Position numbers and translations under genes: made by a program
The notes under the pieces: generated by a model
Told to the model about the DNA's origin: nothing
The model's input: the letters and a program-made list of their open reading frames with translations, nothing else
Databases searched by the model: none
Source: Candidatus Hydrogenedens terephthalaticus JGI OTU-1
GTDB lineage: Bacteria > Hydrogenedentota > Hydrogenedentia > Hydrogenedentales > Hydrogenedentaceae
NCBI GenBank assembly: GCA_000493945.1
Contig: AWNW01000036.1
Location: 1 to 26,528, forward strand
Length of the DNA stretch: 26,528 nucleotides
Direction: 5' to 3'
In this document: positions 16,693-25,499 of the stretch, one piece after another
How positions within the stretch are numbered: position 1 is the stretch's first letter
How the letters are laid out: every line of letters starts with the position of its first letter

Positions 16693-18777
16693 ATGATTAC
16701 AAGTATTGTAGTAGCACAAATAGCAAGTTTTATCCTTTTCCATAGTATAGAATTTCCCATAGGATTTCGCCCTCCTGCAGTTCCTCTGGTGGTGCATGAC
16801 CCTTATACGAGTATATGGTCATTTTCAGACTCTTTGACAGAACAATGGTGTTCGCACTGGACGGGAAGACAAAGGACTATGTCGGGTTTGTTATATCTCG
16901 ATGGGAAAGTGTTTCGGTTTATCGGTCCATCAGGATTAGGTGGAGAAACCATGAAACAGGTAGCATGTAAGATTTATCCGACACGGACGATTTATGAATT
17001 TGAAGGAGGCGGAGTGAAATTATACTTAAAATTTGCGACTCCAATGTTAACGGAGGATTTTCGTTGGTTAAGTACCCCCTGTACCTATGTAGAGTTTGAA
17101 CTGGCATCTATAGATGGGAAGGAACATACCGCAACAGTATATTTTGATATAGGCACGGATTGGTGTGTGAATGTTGAGAAACAGGTTGTGCAGTGGGAAC
17201 GATTGAACAGCCCTGCAGGACTGACATTGTTGAAAGCCGGTACAGTAGAACAGCCTATTCTTGAAAAGGCGGGGGATAATATAAGAATTGATTGGGGGTA
17301 TGTGTATTTAGCATGTCAGGCAGCTCAGGCAGTCCTTGCCGAGCGTAAGACAACTGTGGGCAATTTTACTCAGAGTGGTTCTCTTCCCGACAAAGATGAT
17401 ACAGGCTCTCCTCGTGCTGTGGAAGATAAACCAGTAGCCCTTGCGGTAACTATTCCTTTCAACATTCCACCTCAGGGGAGTGATAGTAAGTATGTAGTAG
17501 TTGCGTATGATGATATTTATTCTATTGAGTTTATGCATGAAAAATTGAAGCCATGGTATTGGAAAGAGTATGGAGATAATTTTGCGTCGCTGCTGGATAC
17601 GGTCTATAAAGAATATTCAGGACTGAAACAAAAATGTGAAGCGTGGGACACTTTTTTAATGAATGAAGCAACACAAAAGTTCGGTCTGGAATATTCTGCC
17701 TTAGTAGGTTTGACCTATCGCCATGTTTTTGGAAGTGGAAAAATAGTAGTGGGTAAGGATGATACGCCGTGGTTCTTTCACAAGGAATGTTTTTCTAATG
17801 GGTGCATTGCTACGGTGGATGTGACCTATCCTGCTTCGCCTTTTTTTGCCTTGTTTGCACCGTCATTATTGCGTGGAATGCTTGAACCTGTGTATCTCTA
17901 TGCAAAGATGCCCGAATGGATTTTTGAGTTCTCCCCGCATGATGTTGGGACATATCCGAAGGCGAATGGGCAGGTTTATGGTAAAGACAAGAATGGATTT
18001 AAATTAGAAAGTCAGATGCCTGTGGAAGAATGTGGAAATATGATTTTAGCAACGGCTTTGTATTCGGAGATTACGGGGAAGATAGACTATGTTCGTGAAC
18101 ACTGGGAATTGATTGAACAATGGGCAAATTATTTGAAACTGCATGGGAGGGACCCGGAAAATCAATTATGCACGGATGACTTTGCGGGACATTTAGCACA
18201 TAATACGAATTTGTCATTAAAAGCGATAGTGGCTCTGGGTGCATTTGCGAAAATGTGTCAACAGAGACATCTTGCAAATGCATACGAATGGGAAAATCTG
18301 GCACGCGATATGGCAAAAGATTGGATTGAACGGGCAAAGGATGGAGACCATTTTCGACTTACTTTTGATAAGCCGAATACATGGAGTATGAAATATAATC
18401 TTGTATGGGATAGTATTTTGGATTTGAACCTGTTTCCATCGGAAGTTGCCAAAATGGAAGTAGAATATTACAAGAGACAACAAAACCAATATGGTTTGCC
18501 TTTAGATATTCGGAAGGATTATACCAAAACGGATTGGCTTATCTGGTGTGCAACATTGACAAATAATAAAGGGGATTTTGATGTGTTGTTTCAACCATTT
18601 TATCGCTTTATGAATGAAACACCGGACCGTATTCCGCTAACGGATTGGTATGATACGAAGACGGGGAAATGTATAGGTTTTCGAGCACGTCCTGTTATCG
18701 GAGGTGTTTATATCCCATTTTTGTATCATAGGGATTTGTGGCGGACTATCGCTTCTAAGGAAGATAAAAGTTTGTAA
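16693..18777 (+). CDS. Glutaminase A-like protein (DUF4964/DUF5127/DUF4965/DUF1793 type)
   Basis: This 694-residue protein resembles fungal glutaminase GtaA and its bacterial relatives along its whole length. The start block FRPPAVPLVVHDPYTSIWS (about 25-43) with SHWTGRQRTMSGLLYLDGK is the DUF4964-type N-terminus. A beta-rich middle (about 90-320) matches the DUF5127 position. EYSALVGLTYRHVFGSGKIV (about 335-354) with the following FFHKECFSNGCIATVDVTYPASP opens the DUF4965 region. DDFAGHLAHNTNLSLKAIVALGAFA (about 496-520) is the helical (alpha/alpha toroid-like) part. The activity, hydrolysis of glutamine or another amide, is inferred; most bacterial members are untested. The N-terminus has a short hydrophobic run (about 4-17) without a basic n-region, so export is plausible but weakly supported. 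AAGGAG precedes the ATG. It follows the GLUG gene by 93 bases. Confidence 0.75.
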   Translation: MITSIVVAQIASFILFHSIEFPIGFRPPAVPLVVHDPYTSIWSFSDSLTEQWCSHWTGRQRTMSGLLYLDGKVFRFIGPSGLGGETMKQVACKIYPTRTIYEFEGGGVKLYLKFATPMLTEDFRWLSTPCTYVEFELASIDGKEHTATVYFDIGTDWCVNVEKQVVQWERLNSPAGLTLLKAGTVEQPILEKAGDNIRIDWGYVYLACQAAQAVLAERKTTVGNFTQSGSLPDKDDTGSPRAVEDKPVALAVTIPFNIPPQGSDSKYVVVAYDDIYSIEFMHEKLKPWYWKEYGDNFASLLDTVYKEYSGLKQKCEAWDTFLMNEATQKFGLEYSALVGLTYRHVFGSGKIVVGKDDTPWFFHKECFSNGCIATVDVTYPASPFFALFAPSLLRGMLEPVYLYAKMPEWIFEFSPHDVGTYPKANGQVYGKDKNGFKLESQMPVEECGNMILATALYSEITGKIDYVREHWELIEQWANYLKLHGRDPENQLCTDDFAGHLAHNTNLSLKAIVALGAFAKMCQQRHLANAYEWENLARDMAKDWIERAKDGDHFRLTFDKPNTWSMKYNLVWDSILDLNLFPSEVAKMEVEYYKRQQNQYGLPLDIRKDYTKTDWLIWCATLTNNKGDFDVLFQPFYRFMNETPDRIPLTDWYDTKTGKCIGFRARPVIGGVYIPFLYHRDLWRTIASKEDKSL

Positions 18778-18815
18778 AAGAAGACAAATAAATTATTTTG
18801 AAAAGCAATATGTCT

Positions 18816-18843
18816 TTGACAAATTTTAATGTGCTTCTATTCA
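18816..18843 (+). promoter_or_regulatory. Candidate sigma70 promoter for the small membrane protein
   Basis: A perfect TTGACA (18816-18821) is followed after 16 bases by TATTCA (18838-18843), a poor -10. The start codon is 35 bases further on, a sensible leader length. The strong -35 makes this worth noting; the weak -10 keeps confidence low. Confidence 0.3.
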
Positions 18844-18878
18844 AACATAAGACTTTTAAAGGAAAAAAGTAAGAACCT

Positions 18879-19262
18879 ATGCAAAAGTTCCTTTACTGGA
18901 CACCGCGAATATTATCCATTCTTTTTATTCTATTTTTGATGTTGTTTTCGTTAGATGTGTTTTCTGAGGAATTAGGTTTCTGGCAAACACTGGTAGGTTT
19001 GATGATGCACAATATTCTATCATTTGTCCTTTTGATTGTGCTAATAGTTTCATGGAAGTATGAAATTGTAGGGTGTGTTTCTTTTATACTTGCAGGTCTT
19101 TTGTATGTGTTGTTAATTTTGCGAAGTTCCTTACTGGGAGGATTTCAATGGTATTACATTACCTGGATACTAATTATATCAGGACCTGCTTTTCTTGTCG
19201 GTATTCTCTTTCTCCTTTCCTGGTTATATAGAAAGAAAAACACCGATGCGAACGCTTGTTAG
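18879..19262 (+). CDS. Small four-helix membrane protein
   Basis: This 127-residue protein is almost entirely hydrophobic, with four predicted membrane segments (about 9-28, 38-59, 65-83, 94-118) and a basic-polar tail RKKNTDANAC that should lie in the cytoplasm. The start WTPRILSILFILFLMLFSLDVF followed by FWQTLVGLMMH resembles a widespread uncharacterised bacterial family; I recall this as the DUF7670 type, not verified. No catalytic motif is visible and no function can be given. The Shine-Dalgarno is weak: AAAGGA is about 17 bases upstream. It has its own candidate promoter and a likely terminator behind it, so it is probably monocistronic. Confidence 0.7.
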   Translation: MQKFLYWTPRILSILFILFLMLFSLDVFSEELGFWQTLVGLMMHNILSFVLLIVLIVSWKYEIVGCVSFILAGLLYVLLILRSSLLGGFQWYYITWILIISGPAFLVGILFLLSWLYRKKNTDANAC

Positions 19263-19293
19263 ATAAACTTTTGTGTTTTCTTTCCAGTTTCAT

Positions 19294-19329
19294 AAATAAA
19301 ACGGATAACCATCAGTTTCTGTTTTATTT
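19294..19329 (+). terminator. AT-rich stem-loop, possible terminator
   Basis: AAATAAAAC (19294-19302) and GTTTTATTT (19321-19329) are exact reverse complements; with one G-T pair the stem grows to 12 pairs with a 12-base loop. It lies about 30 bases after the small membrane protein gene. The A-rich left arm and T-rich right arm fit a terminator working in plus direction, but there is no GC core. Confidence 0.4.
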
Positions 19330-19398
19330 GTGTGTCTGATATAGTATTTAGGTAAAAGTTTGATGAATATAATATCTTTTAACAGAGGAAAGGATTAT

Positions 19399-20844
19399 AT
19401 GATGAAGAAAAATATGTCTGTGATTTTTGCTTTTGTGCTGGTTACGGCTTCATTTTTATCTGTTGTTTCTTATGGATTAGAAGCAACGATTGCGAAAGAT
19501 AGGATGCTTGTTATTAATGGGCAAAGAACTTTTATTTTGGGATTGTATAGCCCGAAAACAGATAACCCTGATGAGTTGCAAACATTAGCTGATGCTGGTT
19601 TCAATTTGATTTCAATCAGTCCTAATGAGGAACAACTTAACATTGCTAAAAGACATAATTTAATGGCATGGACAAATATTTATTCTGCAATTGCTTCTCC
19701 AAATGCAGAAACACGAAAACAGGAACTTTTGAAAATGATTGAAATTTGTGCAGGACATCCTTCTTTTCTTATCTGGGAACAACCCGATGAAGCCTTATGG
19801 AATATATTCCTTCGCAATAATGAAGCAAAACGGTATAAGGAACCACAAGTGATACGGGAGAAGTTGGCACAGTTTGCAGATGAAAAATTGAAGGAAGAAT
19901 TAACTGCGGAATTGCAAAAGGCAGTAAAATTATATAGTAAAGGTTTATGGGCAGAAGGAGAAGAGATTGTAAGTCAAATCTGGCAAAAAATGGGTGAGAG
20001 TTCGCCTTTTGCAAATTATTCCATGGCAAATATAGAGAAGTTTAAAGCAGAGGAATGGGAAAAACTACATCAAGCCTATCAAATCATAAAAGAAAAGGAC
20101 CCGAAGCATCCCGTATGGGCAAATCATGCACCGCGGAACTCTATGGAAAGTTTGCGTAAGTTCAGTGAGTGCGCGGATATTATCGGTTGTGATATTTATC
20201 CGGTTCCAATGCATCCTAAATTGCGGCACTCTGACCTGATGGACCAAACGATGGCGTCCGTTGGTGCTTATACCCGTCGTATGCAGGCGATTGACCCGCA
20301 AAAACCTGTATGGATGGTTATTCAGGGATTTGACTGGGGGATGTTGCAGGGTGATGTATATGAACGCAGTGGTAGTGAACAGAAAGGTTTCAGACCGCCG
20401 ACGCTTAATGAAATTCGTTTTATGGGTTTTGATTGTATTGTGAATGGGGCGAGAGGCATTTTGTTCTGGGGGACGCATTATGTTCCGCGGGATATGCAAC
20501 TGTGGACTGATTTAATAACCTTTGCAAAAGAAATCAAATCTCTTCAATCGGTGCTTTCCGCCGAAGATACTACTCAACCTGTGAATATAACACAAGATGA
20601 AATATTCGGCTCCGGAGACCGTGGTGTGCTTGCCCTGGTGAAAGTTTATCAACAGAAGCCGTGGATTTTCCTTGTTAATGAATGGCATGAATGTGGTATT
20701 CGTTATCATGTAAATTCTCCCTGCTTATCCACGGGTCAAAAATATCGTGAATATTACACGCAAACGGAAGTGGAAGTGAAAGACAATACCCTGACCTATG
20801 GCATCGAACCTCACGGTGTTCAGGTCTGGCAACCTATGGAATAG
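19399..20844 (+). CDS. Secreted TIM-barrel protein, glycosidase-like (clan A-like fold)
   Basis: I take the ATG at 19399 because GAGGAAAGG stands just before it and the resulting N-terminus (MMKKNMSVIFAFVLVTASF) is a normal signal peptide; an in-frame ATG at 19363 gives a poor leader and has no ribosome site. The protein is then 481 residues and exported. Beta-alpha barrel cues: LADAGFNLISISPNEEQ (beta2), HPSFLIWEQPDEA (about 119-132, position of the usual acid/base after beta4), ECADIIGCDIYPVP (about 260-273), KPVWMVIQGFDWG (about 301-313, beta7 position) and NGARGILFWGTHY (about 342-354, beta8). A C-terminal beta domain follows (from about 400). A helical insertion with EELTAELQKAVKLYSKG lies around 155-190. 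Substrate and activity are unknown; the catalytic positions are unusual. It is convergent with the next gene. Confidence 0.65.
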   Translation: MMKKNMSVIFAFVLVTASFLSVVSYGLEATIAKDRMLVINGQRTFILGLYSPKTDNPDELQTLADAGFNLISISPNEEQLNIAKRHNLMAWTNIYSAIASPNAETRKQELLKMIEICAGHPSFLIWEQPDEALWNIFLRNNEAKRYKEPQVIREKLAQFADEKLKEELTAELQKAVKLYSKGLWAEGEEIVSQIWQKMGESSPFANYSMANIEKFKAEEWEKLHQAYQIIKEKDPKHPVWANHAPRNSMESLRKFSECADIIGCDIYPVPMHPKLRHSDLMDQTMASVGAYTRRMQAIDPQKPVWMVIQGFDWGMLQGDVYERSGSEQKGFRPPTLNEIRFMGFDCIVNGARGILFWGTHYVPRDMQLWTDLITFAKEIKSLQSVLSAEDTTQPVNITQDEIFGSGDRGVLALVKVYQQKPWIFLVNEWHECGIRYHVNSPCLSTGQKYREYYTQTEVEVKDNTLTYGIEPHGVQVWQPME

Positions 20845-20876
20845 GATAGAGCAGACGAGGTAGATAAGGGAGAATT

Positions 20877-21440
20877 CTATTTCTGGGTGATTTTCCCGTC
20901 GGGGGTTTGGTATTTGTGTCCTTGCTGGAGGCAAGAAATTCGGGCACGGTAAAAGGTATCCTGAATAGCGGATAGGGATTTGGGTGGATAATTGTTGGCT
21001 TTAATAATGCCTTCGTAAAGAGCCCAGCGATCGCTGTTTTCCCCCATTACGACCAGTGCGTTTTTATCACGCTGTTGACGGTTTGTGCTCCTTTTATATG
21101 CACTATTTCGCTGGATTGCAATCAGACCGCCATTTTGTTCATAAACGAACCCTTTATCAAGAAGGTCTTTTATTAATTCATGACGGACTGCACGGGTGCG
21201 GATGGCTTGTTTTATTTGGGGTGTATCTAAATTTATTCCAAGGTTTGACAAATTCGGCTCGCGTTCGCCTGCCCAGATTTTTTCTTCGATGTATTGTGCC
21301 GTTTTTAAGAGTTCCTCTTGAGGAAGTGCAGAATAGTCCGGTGCAATACGGATAAATGAATGAAGTGTGCCACAGGAACTCAGTATTACGGCAGATATGC
21401 ATAGGACAATAGTGATTGAGAGAGTATTTTTAGAGAGCAT
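20877..21440 (-). CDS. DUF1318/YdbL-like lipoprotein
   Basis: This 187-residue protein has a lipoprotein signal (hydrophobic core about 8-20, lipobox LSSC with Cys23), so it should be lipid-anchored in the envelope. The C-terminal half resembles the DUF1318 / YdbL family: a Gly-rich GFVYEQNGGLIAIQ segment (about 97-110), then ENSDRWALYEGIIKANN (about 134-150), the place of the NxxRxxxYxxIAxxN motif, and a final RARISCLQQGHKYQTPDGK. E. coli YdbL is encoded with YdbH and YnbE and is linked to phospholipid transport between membranes; neither partner is visible here. The N-terminal 60 residues after the Cys are not recognised. AAGGAGG gives a strong ribosome site. It follows the diguanylate cyclase by 18 bases and is probably the last gene of that operon. 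Confidence 0.7.
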   Translation of the reverse strand: MLSKNTLSITIVLCISAVILSSCGTLHSFIRIAPDYSALPQEELLKTAQYIEEKIWAGEREPNLSNLGINLDTPQIKQAIRTRAVRHELIKDLLDKGFVYEQNGGLIAIQRNSAYKRSTNRQQRDKNALVVMGENSDRWALYEGIIKANNYPPKSLSAIQDTFYRARISCLQQGHKYQTPDGKITQK

Positions 21441-21458
21441 TTTACCTTCCTCCTTCTT

Positions 21459-23093
21459 TTAGGATAGATTGATTTGTTTTGAAGCAATAATCATATTTTT
21501 ACCTTTTCGTTTTGCCTGGTAAAGGCATTGGTCTGCAATACGAAGTAAATCCTCTACAGTCAAGGTTTCATTCTGCACAACTTCTGCAACGCCACCACTA
21601 ATTGTAATCTTAACACTTTTACCCATGTATTCAAAAGGTCGGTCTTCGATGGCTTTTCGTATTCGTTCTGCCTGAATGTAGGCTCCTTCAATGGAGGTTT
21701 GCGGCATGATGATGATAAATTCTTCACCTCCATACCTTGCAACAATATCGGTGCGTCGGATTGTCTGTAACATTCGTGTTGCGATTTCTTTTAATACTGC
21801 ATCGCCGAATAGGTGTCCATAGGTATCATTACATTTTTTAAAGTCATCTATATCAAACAGGGCGCAGGATAGGGGAACATTATACCTTAAACTTCGGAGT
21901 ATTTCTTCATCCAATCGTTCACGGAAATAGCGGTGGTTATAGATACCTGTCAAACCATCTGTTACTGCAAGTTTTTGCAGTGTTTTATTTGCCTGCTGCA
22001 CGGACTCAAATAATTGGGCACGCTCTAAGGCACTGCCTGCTGCATTAGTTACGATTTCGAAGAAATTTATCTCGCGTAGTGTAAATCCTGTTTCTTTACG
22101 CACGGCACGGAGTAACAATGAACCTACCTCCGGGTCATTTAAAACGATAGGTATAACTAATATGGAATTAATTCCTTTTTGAATGAGAGAATCCAGACAG
22201 GGTTTCATCAAGGGGTCATTCTGAACATTATTAATAATTACTTTATCGCCGATGGATAAGGCTTTTTTAATCTCCGGGTATTTACTCAAAGGCACTGTCA
22301 TATCGTAGAGATTCGCATCATCGTGGGAAGCCAATACATGCACCATGTCTTCCTGACCCCAGATACGCACTATAGAACAGCGGTCGGATTGAACTACTTT
22401 GGATATTTGTTCAACGAAAACATAAAGAACATCATGGGCGCGTTTTTTGGAAGAAATTACCTTCAGTATTTCCAGCACAGTTGCCAGTTCACTCTTATCC
22501 ATCTCTACCAACGATTCATGTCCAGAGAGCAATTCTGTTTGGACAGACATGATACGGGTGGTTATTTCTGTAATTTTATCTAAGTCTTCTTTATAAGAAC
22601 GAAACTGTTCGAGGAGGGATGGAGCAAAAAGATGAAGTAAGTGCTGGATATAAACGCGGTGATAGGACCACCCTCCATCCAGATTGCCGTTACCATTCGT
22701 ATCCATTCTTTTTATGATAGTACCGACGAAAGAAATAGCAATGGTGGAAGAAACGATTATAAACAGTCGGTCTGCATTCTGAAAATAGGGTGGTGGATTA
22801 TGTGTTTCAACAGGAATGTCCCAATGAGAAGGGGATAAGCCTAAAACAATCATTTTGCTAATATTCGGTAGAAAATTGTCAATTTCCTTTAACTGCTGTA
22901 TGGTTTCCGCATCACTGACAACAACGAGGTCATTCCCTCCGAAACGACCAATCTTACTTAATGCCTCATCACAAAGGGTGTAAAAAAGGGATGCGTTGTT
23001 AATAGGAATAAGGGCATGGTGAGGGGGTAATGATTGGAATTCGGAAGAAAAGATCCTTTCTTTTAGGGTTGTATTTTCTATATTATTATTCAT
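21459..23093 (-). CDS. Diguanylate cyclase with GAF domain and N-terminal sensor-like region
   Basis: This 544-residue cytoplasmic enzyme should make c-di-GMP from two GTP. The GGDEF domain occupies about 372-540: DGLTGIYNHRYF, FDIDDFKKCNDTYGHLFGD and the active-site loop GGEEF (455-459), all intact. An inhibitory I-site RRTD (446-449) stands five residues before the loop, so product feedback is likely. A GAF domain lies at about 215-365 (AHDVLYVFVEQISKVVQSDRCSIV to FFEIVTNAAGSALERAQLF). The first 165 residues form another domain, possibly of the DICT sensory type found in diguanylate cyclases (low confidence); it carries DTNGNGNLDGGW, similar to a calcium-binding loop. A coiled segment links to GAF. 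Ribosome signal: AGAAGGG close to the ATG. It is 43 bases after the L,D-transpeptidase gene. Confidence 0.93.
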   Translation of the reverse strand: MNNNIENTTLKERIFSSEFQSLPPHHALIPINNASLFYTLCDEALSKIGRFGGNDLVVVSDAETIQQLKEIDNFLPNISKMIVLGLSPSHWDIPVETHNPPPYFQNADRLFIIVSSTIAISFVGTIIKRMDTNGNGNLDGGWSYHRVYIQHLLHLFAPSLLEQFRSYKEDLDKITEITTRIMSVQTELLSGHESLVEMDKSELATVLEILKVISSKKRAHDVLYVFVEQISKVVQSDRCSIVRIWGQEDMVHVLASHDDANLYDMTVPLSKYPEIKKALSIGDKVIINNVQNDPLMKPCLDSLIQKGINSILVIPIVLNDPEVGSLLLRAVRKETGFTLREINFFEIVTNAAGSALERAQLFESVQQANKTLQKLAVTDGLTGIYNHRYFRERLDEEILRSLRYNVPLSCALFDIDDFKKCNDTYGHLFGDAVLKEIATRMLQTIRRTDIVARYGGEEFIIIMPQTSIEGAYIQAERIRKAIEDRPFEYMGKSVKITISGGVAEVVQNETLTVEDLLRIADQCLYQAKRKGKNMIIASKQINLS

Positions 23094-23136
23094 TTCCCTT
23101 CTTATCCTATTGCTCCATTATGTAATCGTTTTCGTT

Positions 23137-24471
23137 TTATTTTTTGACCTCTGAAGATGGATTTGCAGTTGCTTCACTATTTGCAGGAATATTATCTACC
23201 TGAGCCAGAGGATAAACATCTTCAAATTTTACTTCTTCTTTGATAATAACAGGGGTAGAGCGAACAATCAAATCGTATATCTCTTCTACCTCTTCTGGAT
23301 AAAACCTTACACAGCCGTTTGAAGAGTAGGTGCCGATGGTCTCTGGTGCAATAGTCCCGTGAAGTCCTAAATCTGTAGGTAGTCCCGGTTCAGAGGGAAC
23401 TAAAGGCATCCATCGTGTTCCTAATTCATTTCTCGGGTCTCCTGCGGGGATAGGACCTTCCCCGGGTTTGAACCATGTAGGATTTTTTTGTTTGTTTCCG
23501 ATTTTGTAAGATCCTAAGGCGGTTTCATGTCCGGGTTTTCCAAGACCAACCTTATATCTTTTAAATATTCCCTGTTCGTCTACTAAAAATGCACGGCATT
23601 TCGACCGTTCAACAAGTAAGCGAAAATCTTTGGGTGTGTATTTTAATGTCTGATTTAAACGGAGTTTTGTATTCTCATCTAATTGATTGGCACGAGAGAG
23701 CATACCGACAGGTGTGTTTAATTTTGCACCGATACCGATTAGAGAATCCCCCTGTTGAATGGTGTAAGTTTTACTTTCCGGTGTAGGAATGCTGGAAAAG
23801 ATAAGTTCAACATTTAATTTTCCTAATAAATCTAATGATTCATTCCAGATTTCTGAATCCCATTCTGCATCCATTACAGCCTTTTGGGCAAGGTCGCGTG
23901 CCTTAATTTTTTCATTCCCTTGTTCCTCTATTCGGGCTAACCCTAAATATCCATAAGCACGATTTCCTCGAGAAGCACGGTCAATTATGTCTTGGTAGGT
24001 AGAACGAGCCACATCTTTTTTACCTGTTGCCTCTGCAAGTTGAGCATAACGATATTTTAAATAAGGTGTCCGTATAGAATTTTCGCATTTCTTTAATGCT
24101 TCCTCGGCTATGGTGAAGGCATCGTTTGGTTTTTCATTTTTGAGTTCCAGTTCTATCCATAGTAGATATGCTTCTACCAGGTTTTCTACTTGTTTTTCTT
24201 TCTTTACATAATTCTTTAACTCGGAACGCAAATCATCGAAACGATTTTCATCGAACATTTTTTTGAATTGTTCAAGGGTATTTTCTGGCGTTTCTGTAGA
24301 TGAAGTGGGAAGAAGTTTCTCTACAATTTTTTCTTTGGAAATGAGGTTGGAAGAAGTGTATAAAAACCGATAGACAATATATCCCGCTACGAGGAGTAGC
24401 ATAACTCCGATAAAAATATGGAGTAATGTTCTGTCAGCGTTCTTTTTTGATGAAAAGTATTGTTTTGGCAT
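23137..24471 (-). CDS. L,D-transpeptidase (YkuD) with LysM and TPR-like regions
   Basis: This 444-residue protein cross-links or modifies peptidoglycan outside the inner membrane. A membrane anchor (about 17-37) is followed by a helical TPR-like region (about 66-215, with KARDLAQKAVMDAEWD and similar helix pairs). A LysM domain comes next (about 234-279, TYTIQQGDSLIGIGAKLNTP), which binds glycan. The YkuD domain fills about 285-412 with AFLVDEQGIFKRYKVGLG, ALGSYKIGNK and the catalytic HGT...SSNGCVRF, where His371 and Cys387 are the expected active residues. The C-terminal 30 residues are low-complexity. The start follows the kinase stop by 6 bases, with no strong ribosome site of its own, so translation is probably coupled. 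The family call is firm; which peptidoglycan bond it makes is not visible. Confidence 0.95.
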   Translation of the reverse strand: MPKQYFSSKKNADRTLLHIFIGVMLLLVAGYIVYRFLYTSSNLISKEKIVEKLLPTSSTETPENTLEQFKKMFDENRFDDLRSELKNYVKKEKQVENLVEAYLLWIELELKNEKPNDAFTIAEEALKKCENSIRTPYLKYRYAQLAEATGKKDVARSTYQDIIDRASRGNRAYGYLGLARIEEQGNEKIKARDLAQKAVMDAEWDSEIWNESLDLLGKLNVELIFSSIPTPESKTYTIQQGDSLIGIGAKLNTPVGMLSRANQLDENTKLRLNQTLKYTPKDFRLLVERSKCRAFLVDEQGIFKRYKVGLGKPGHETALGSYKIGNKQKNPTWFKPGEGPIPAGDPRNELGTRWMPLVPSEPGLPTDLGLHGTIAPETIGTYSSNGCVRFYPEEVEEIYDLIVRSTPVIIKEEVKFEDVYPLAQVDNIPANSEATANPSSEVKK

Positions 24472-24477
24472 AGTGTC

Positions 24478-25413
24478 TTAAATTCTCGATTCGGTTGCTC
24501 GTTTTAAGTCTAACAATAATTCTGTCATGGATTGATAACGATGTTCTATTTTGCGGCGAAGTGATTTTAAGATAATACGGTCCAGGGCGGGAGTAAGTTG
24601 AGGATTATAAGTTGAAGGAGGAACAAATTTGTAATTAGGGTCTACCAACTGACGGGTTATAATTTTTGTGTCATTTCCTTCACAGGGATGCTTACCGGAA
24701 AAGAGTTCATACATCGTTAGACCGAAAGAAAAAATATCAGAACGGGGGTCTAAATTTTTCTTTAATATCTGTTCCGGTGACATGTAAAGGCGTGTTCCAC
24801 CAGTTTCTTTCATGAGCCAGCCTTTCCATGTTGCATTTGTTTTGGACAGTCCAAAATCCACGATTTTAACCTGTTTACCATCTTTAGAAAACAAAAAGTT
24901 AGCAGGCTTAACATCCCGATGGACTATCCCGTGTTGATGAAGATAATCCAGTCCGTGGCATAGTTTAATACATATATCTATCATCTGGCGGATACTTAAA
25001 TCTCGCTCTGTAATGTGTTTTTTTAGATTGTAACCATCAATAAACTCCATTATAATGCAACGGCGTGTCCTACCTAAGACATCCAGGGCTTCGTGTATGT
25101 TCTTATCCATGCGGATAATATTCGGATGATTTAGTGATGCGGCTATCATTACTTCTCTACCTAAGAAATCTTGTTTCCGTCGTTTGGGATCCTCATCGAA
25201 ACGAGGGTCGAGCACTTTAACCGCTACTGTTAAATCTTTGCTTCGGTCTATAGCTTTATACACAGTTCCCATGCCCCCGCTTCCGATAGGTGCAATGATT
25301 TCATACGGACCTACCTGACGGATTTCGAGTTCCGACCGATTGGGGTCGTCAAACTCCGAAGCAACTGACTGTGATGATACATCATTTTTCTTTTTCTTAA
25401 AAATCCAGAACAT
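24478..25413 (-). CDS. Hanks-type serine/threonine protein kinase, soluble
   Basis: This 311-residue kinase has all catalytic elements: Gly loop GSGGMGTV (44-51), Lys66 in AVKVL, Glu87 in GREVMI, HRDVKPAN (165-172) with Asp167, DFG (186-188), SPE in place of APE (212-214) and Asp226 in DIFSFG. The activation loop (KTNATWKGWLMKETGGTRLY) has several Thr that could be autophosphorylated. There is no transmembrane segment or sensor domain such as PASTA. The N-terminus starts MFWIFKKKKN, a hydrophobic-basic tag that might touch the membrane. It sits between a MoxR ATPase and an L,D-transpeptidase in an apparent operon, so substrates in envelope biogenesis are plausible but unproven. No phosphatase gene is adjacent. 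Confidence 0.95.
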   Translation of the reverse strand: MFWIFKKKKNDVSSQSVASEFDDPNRSELEIRQVGPYEIIAPIGSGGMGTVYKAIDRSKDLTVAVKVLDPRFDEDPKRRKQDFLGREVMIAASLNHPNIIRMDKNIHEALDVLGRTRRCIIMEFIDGYNLKKHITERDLSIRQMIDICIKLCHGLDYLHQHGIVHRDVKPANFLFSKDGKQVKIVDFGLSKTNATWKGWLMKETGGTRLYMSPEQILKKNLDPRSDIFSFGLTMYELFSGKHPCEGNDTKIITRQLVDPNYKFVPPSTYNPQLTPALDRIILKSLRRKIEHRYQSMTELLLDLKRATESRI

Positions 25414-25499
25414 TACCCCTCTAAACTCTTAATATATTCATATATTTGATATTTTCATATTAATCATACCACAAATCCCCTGTTAAAGTTAAGTCAATT

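Noticed and set aside
20065..20499. 144-codon minus-strand frame inside the secreted barrel gene
   Set aside because: The plus frame has clear domain motifs and a signal peptide; the minus frame shows none and is a shadow.
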